From Numida meleagris (taxonomy: Eukaryota; Chordata; Aves; Galliformes; Numididae), in the NCBI RefSeq assembly GCF_002078875.1, contig NC_034411.1:7634271-7698270 (forward strand): a stretch of DNA of 64,000 nucleotides. The letters run 5' to 3'. Both the position numbers and the translations under genes were made by a program. The notes beneath the pieces are model-generated. The model saw only the letters and a program-made list of their open reading frames with translations, was not told the DNA's origin and did not search any database. This document shows positions 60,779 through 64,000 of this stretch, piece by piece. Positions within the stretch are counted from its first letter, which is position 1. Every line of letters starts with the position of its first letter.

Positions 60779-63700
60779 CTTATAGTATAAAATGATAATC
60801 AGTGATGGTTGGAGAACAGGATAGCCATAACTAGCCACAGACCAGCTTGCTAGAGACAGTCTTCTGTAAACATCTGAATCATTTACAATTTCAAGATGCA
60901 TGAAAAGAACAAGACAGAACATGTCCGTGTTTCTAAAACAGCGTCTTCTCTCCCCACCCTTTTCAGTAGTTTTTATAGCTGTATTACAAAGTACACACAC
61001 TTTGGATCAAGTCTGGCATACAAGGTCTCAGTCTAAGAGCGAACAAACTAATTGGATTTACCTTTTATGGCAAAATACCTGTAAAATGCCAGTTGTGTTA
61101 AAAGGGATTGTTTCAATTACTTCAGCTCAACTGTTTCTATTAAAAGAATGCTGATGGTTAACAGTGACCAGCTGTTTAGTGAGAGATTACACAACACTGG
61201 CATGCATTATAGGTAGCTCAGTCTATTGCTTTTTACAGGAGGATGCAATAAATCTTTTTTTTTTCTTTTTAAAGAGAAGAAAAATAGCTTTTATGATGCA
61301 TACAAGTGGAATGGCATTAAAAAAAAAGATACACAACCGTATTTATACAGCTACCAAAACTTTCTGTCCATGCTCCCTTTCCATCTTTCATTTATTTATA
61401 AAGCATCATGTACCAGGACATTTCAGTCTGGATTTCCTAGTTTCAGTTGTCTTAGGTCAGATACTGTATTTTGACATTACGTATGGTGCTAATTGATTTC
61501 CATTAAAAAATTATTATTTAAATCAGCAGAGGTCAACAATTGAAATTATTAAAATATTTTAAGACTGCTATACCACATCTTGGTACTCAGGAGCATTTTA
61601 AATTGTTGATATTCCTCTAGTTACGTTTTCAGCTATTTGCACTTCATGGTTTTAAGTGAAGAGCAAACACACATCATCGTCAATTACAAACAACTTTAAA
61701 AAACAGCATAGAATTTGGACAGAAGCATCTCATTTTGTAGACACCTGCATTCTAAAAGAGTATAATGCTGGTGTCAGCTGGTTTGGACAACATAGAAGCA
61801 TTTTATACTGCTGCAGAACAAATGTTGCAAACCCTTAGATATGCCAGTCACATGTAGATATCCAACGTAAAACCAGTACGTATAGCTTAGTATGACGGTG
61901 ATTTTATTCAGTCTGCTTGCTCAGATCAAGACATATTTCGGAGTACTCCTGAAATATCAAGAGCTGACTAAAAGCCAAAAAATCCTGTGCCTACTGTCCT
62001 TCCTTTTCCACCCAGTAATCGCAGCACTGTGGTTGTGAACATGAGGACAAAAGCCCTCACACCTGCTTTATGTGAACAGTTCACAAGCAGTGTTTGGAGC
62101 ATTCCTTATTTCTATACAAGTGGTAATACTTCTTAATTGTGAGGAAACTAAGCCAATCAAAAAGGAAAATTAAGAAAATAATCTGGTTAAGCTGGGGAGG
62201 TGGGGGAGCGGGAAGGATTTGCTCAATTTAATATGAGTTTATGAGACAATAATCAGCTCTCCCTTCAACCTACATGTTTCAGTCTAGATTTGCAAAATGA
62301 ATTTCACCCAGTTTCATGTGAAAGATCAAAATATGTACTGCACTGAGACCAGGATACCATGACTTTAAGTACTGTCAGATGTTTACAGAACGTGGAAATA
62401 GGAACAAGCCCAACTATTCCATAAAATATCCACTTTCAAACAGGGAGAGGAAGACTTGAAGATATACACTTTGACTTGCAGAAGCCTGCGAAATCCCATT
62501 AAGGTACAAATTGTAAAACCAAATGAAATGAGGAGTTCTTTGACATGCAACTCTGAAACAGGTGTTAAATGCAACCTTATAAATTACATCGTTCAGACAT
62601 TTATGGTCCTGAATTCACTCTCGTTGTAATGCAATGCCACCGCTCAATTTACTATTCCATTACACACCTTTTACTCTGCTACATTTACGTTAAACTTTCA
62701 ACGTGAGAAATAAAACAACACAGTAAATCTGTGGGAATATACTAGAAATGAGTAACTTCCTGATCACGACATAGAATGCAAGTTTTTACGAGACGTTATT
62801 TTGGCTACTGGTTAGATCAGACTGCGAAAAATAAAGCACAGATCTAGTGTAAGTAAAACTAAGGCCTTCGGAGATATAACAAACTTCTACCACTGATAAA
62901 AAGGTTATTTTTAAAAGACGTAACAATTTGTCTTTTGATTTTTTTATAATTTTTTAATTTATTTTTTTTTAAACGTTAAGAGTTGCATATTCTCCATTTT
63001 ATTCAGACAATCAGAGAATAGCTAAGGAGAGCACTGCAAAACCTTAATGAGATATTGAAGGAAAGTTAGCCAACCAAACCCCACACAAAGCTCCTAAACA
63101 CACACACAGACACATGAGCTGCAAGCCAAGGAACAAATGACTTTCCCAGAAACAAGTCAGGAGGAAAGAAAAGGAAAAACTAAAAAACAGGCACGGTAGG
63201 GCATACCAGGGAAGGTGATAATACCTGCAATTGATGAAACAACAACAACAGACTAAAGAAATAAATGAGTGCAAGAAAAGGCTAACACAGTATTTGCCCA
63301 GTAATGACTTCAGGTGTGCACAGCAGCAGCAGGATAGAGGAACATGTGACTGCATGAGCAGCACGTGTACCATGGTGAATTGCATGTCAATAGACTTGCA
63401 CACTCTTATGAAAGAATCTATGAAACTCAAGAATCTCAAATTTGCTACCTGTCGCTTTCATGACAAACCTGCTGCTATCTTTCACCCGATAAGGACATTT
63501 CTCAAGAGTGGAACAAGACCACATTTGGAGTGGGATGCCGTAAAACTGCCTTCAGCGATCAAATTGCAAAAGTGAGCAGTTTTTTAAAAACAGAAAATAC
63601 AACTCTAATTATAAGCACTTCTAAAAAATATTGGAAAGCCTCAAAAACAACCAACAATTCATTCCTATGAGAAATGTGATTATTATGGCTTCCCAACTGC

Positions 63701-64000
63701 TGCCAGGCATTGGATTGAAAGAGTATTTGCCTTATCTGCTTGGACTATGCACCAAGAGAAATCTCCAGAGGGCTCCCTTAAGTTCCTGAAGAAATTTATT
63801 CCAAGTGTGGGTTTTCACAAGCTCACATAAAATACTCAAAGCATGTCAAAACCACACGAAAAACAAATTCAATTACTTTCACATTTTATTCAAATGATAA
63901 AGTGATATTTTCATCTCCTTAAGTTGCAGATGAAGTGCTTTAGTTTTATAATTAGCATTCATGAACTTCTAACACCCCACGAACATGCAACTATCCTTAT
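60779..64000 (-). other. AFTPH: AFTPH intron, running off the window
   Basis: AT-rich intronic sequence upstream (in gene direction) of the penultimate exon. I searched the minus strand for the preceding aftiphilin exon, expected to end with one base of a Gly codon, and saw none, so this intron exceeds 3.2 kb. Open frames here (for example 63,231-63,575 plus and 63,044-63,439 minus) overlap each other antisense and look non-coding. Confidence 0.7.

Noticed and set aside
63044..63575. Overlapping antisense frames of 131 and 114 codons in the AFTPH intron
   Set aside because: They are mutual antisense shadows with Cys/Ser/Phe-rich or Lys-rich low-complexity stretches and do not match aftiphilin or any family that I know.

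Overview
This is vertebrate nuclear DNA, almost certainly avian. The evidence is large introns, CpG islands at promoters, microsatellites, two decayed fragments of a CR1-type LINE (the dominant retroposon of birds), and two genes whose order matches the conserved AFTPH-SERTAD2 block (human 2p14). Its base composition and CR1 content would suit a galliform such as chicken, but I cannot fix the species. No bacterial, viral or CRISPR-like system is present, and I did not find an unmistakably new system.

Layout. Positions 1 to about 26,180 are gene-poor intergenic DNA upstream of SERTAD2, with one CR1 fragment (about 8,260-8,545), simple repeats, a perfect 12-bp inverted repeat (25,967-26,000) and some AT-rich patches that look like conserved non-coding elements. 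A strong CpG island (about 26,180-27,130) should hold the SERTAD2 promoter and a non-coding first exon ending near 26,619. An intron of about 14.1 kb follows. The single coding exon of SERTAD2 (start codon 40,757, stop 41,705-41,707, 316 aa) is complete and intact. Its 3' UTR runs to a poly(A) signal at 45,206. That UTR is about 3.5 kb long, partly CpG-rich, and interrupted by a 411-base assembly gap. A 31-base G run and a second CpG-rich block (about 45,300-46,950) lie just past the gene end.

Positions 46,950 to about 54,430 are intergenic with a second CR1 scrap. From about 54,430 rightwards lies the 3' end of AFTPH (aftiphilin) on the minus strand: 3' UTR, terminal coding exon (55,480-55,624), a 5-kb intron, the penultimate coding exon (60,655-60,778), and the start of a further intron that runs off the window. 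The two genes converge tail to tail. SERTAD2 makes a nuclear transcriptional co-regulator (TRIP-Br2) and AFTPH a clathrin-adaptor accessory protein. Their proximity is conserved synteny, not a shared pathway.

The observations most worth checking are: an unrecognised ORF (55,860-56,059, minus) with a good splice acceptor in the last AFTPH intron, in the same phase as the penultimate exon, so that it could encode an alternative C-terminus; a start-stop mini-uORF that would be created at the SERTAD2 exon junction; two perfect Pumilio sites in the SERTAD2 3' UTR; the orphan CpG islands inside and just beyond that UTR; and small tandem or inverted repeats.
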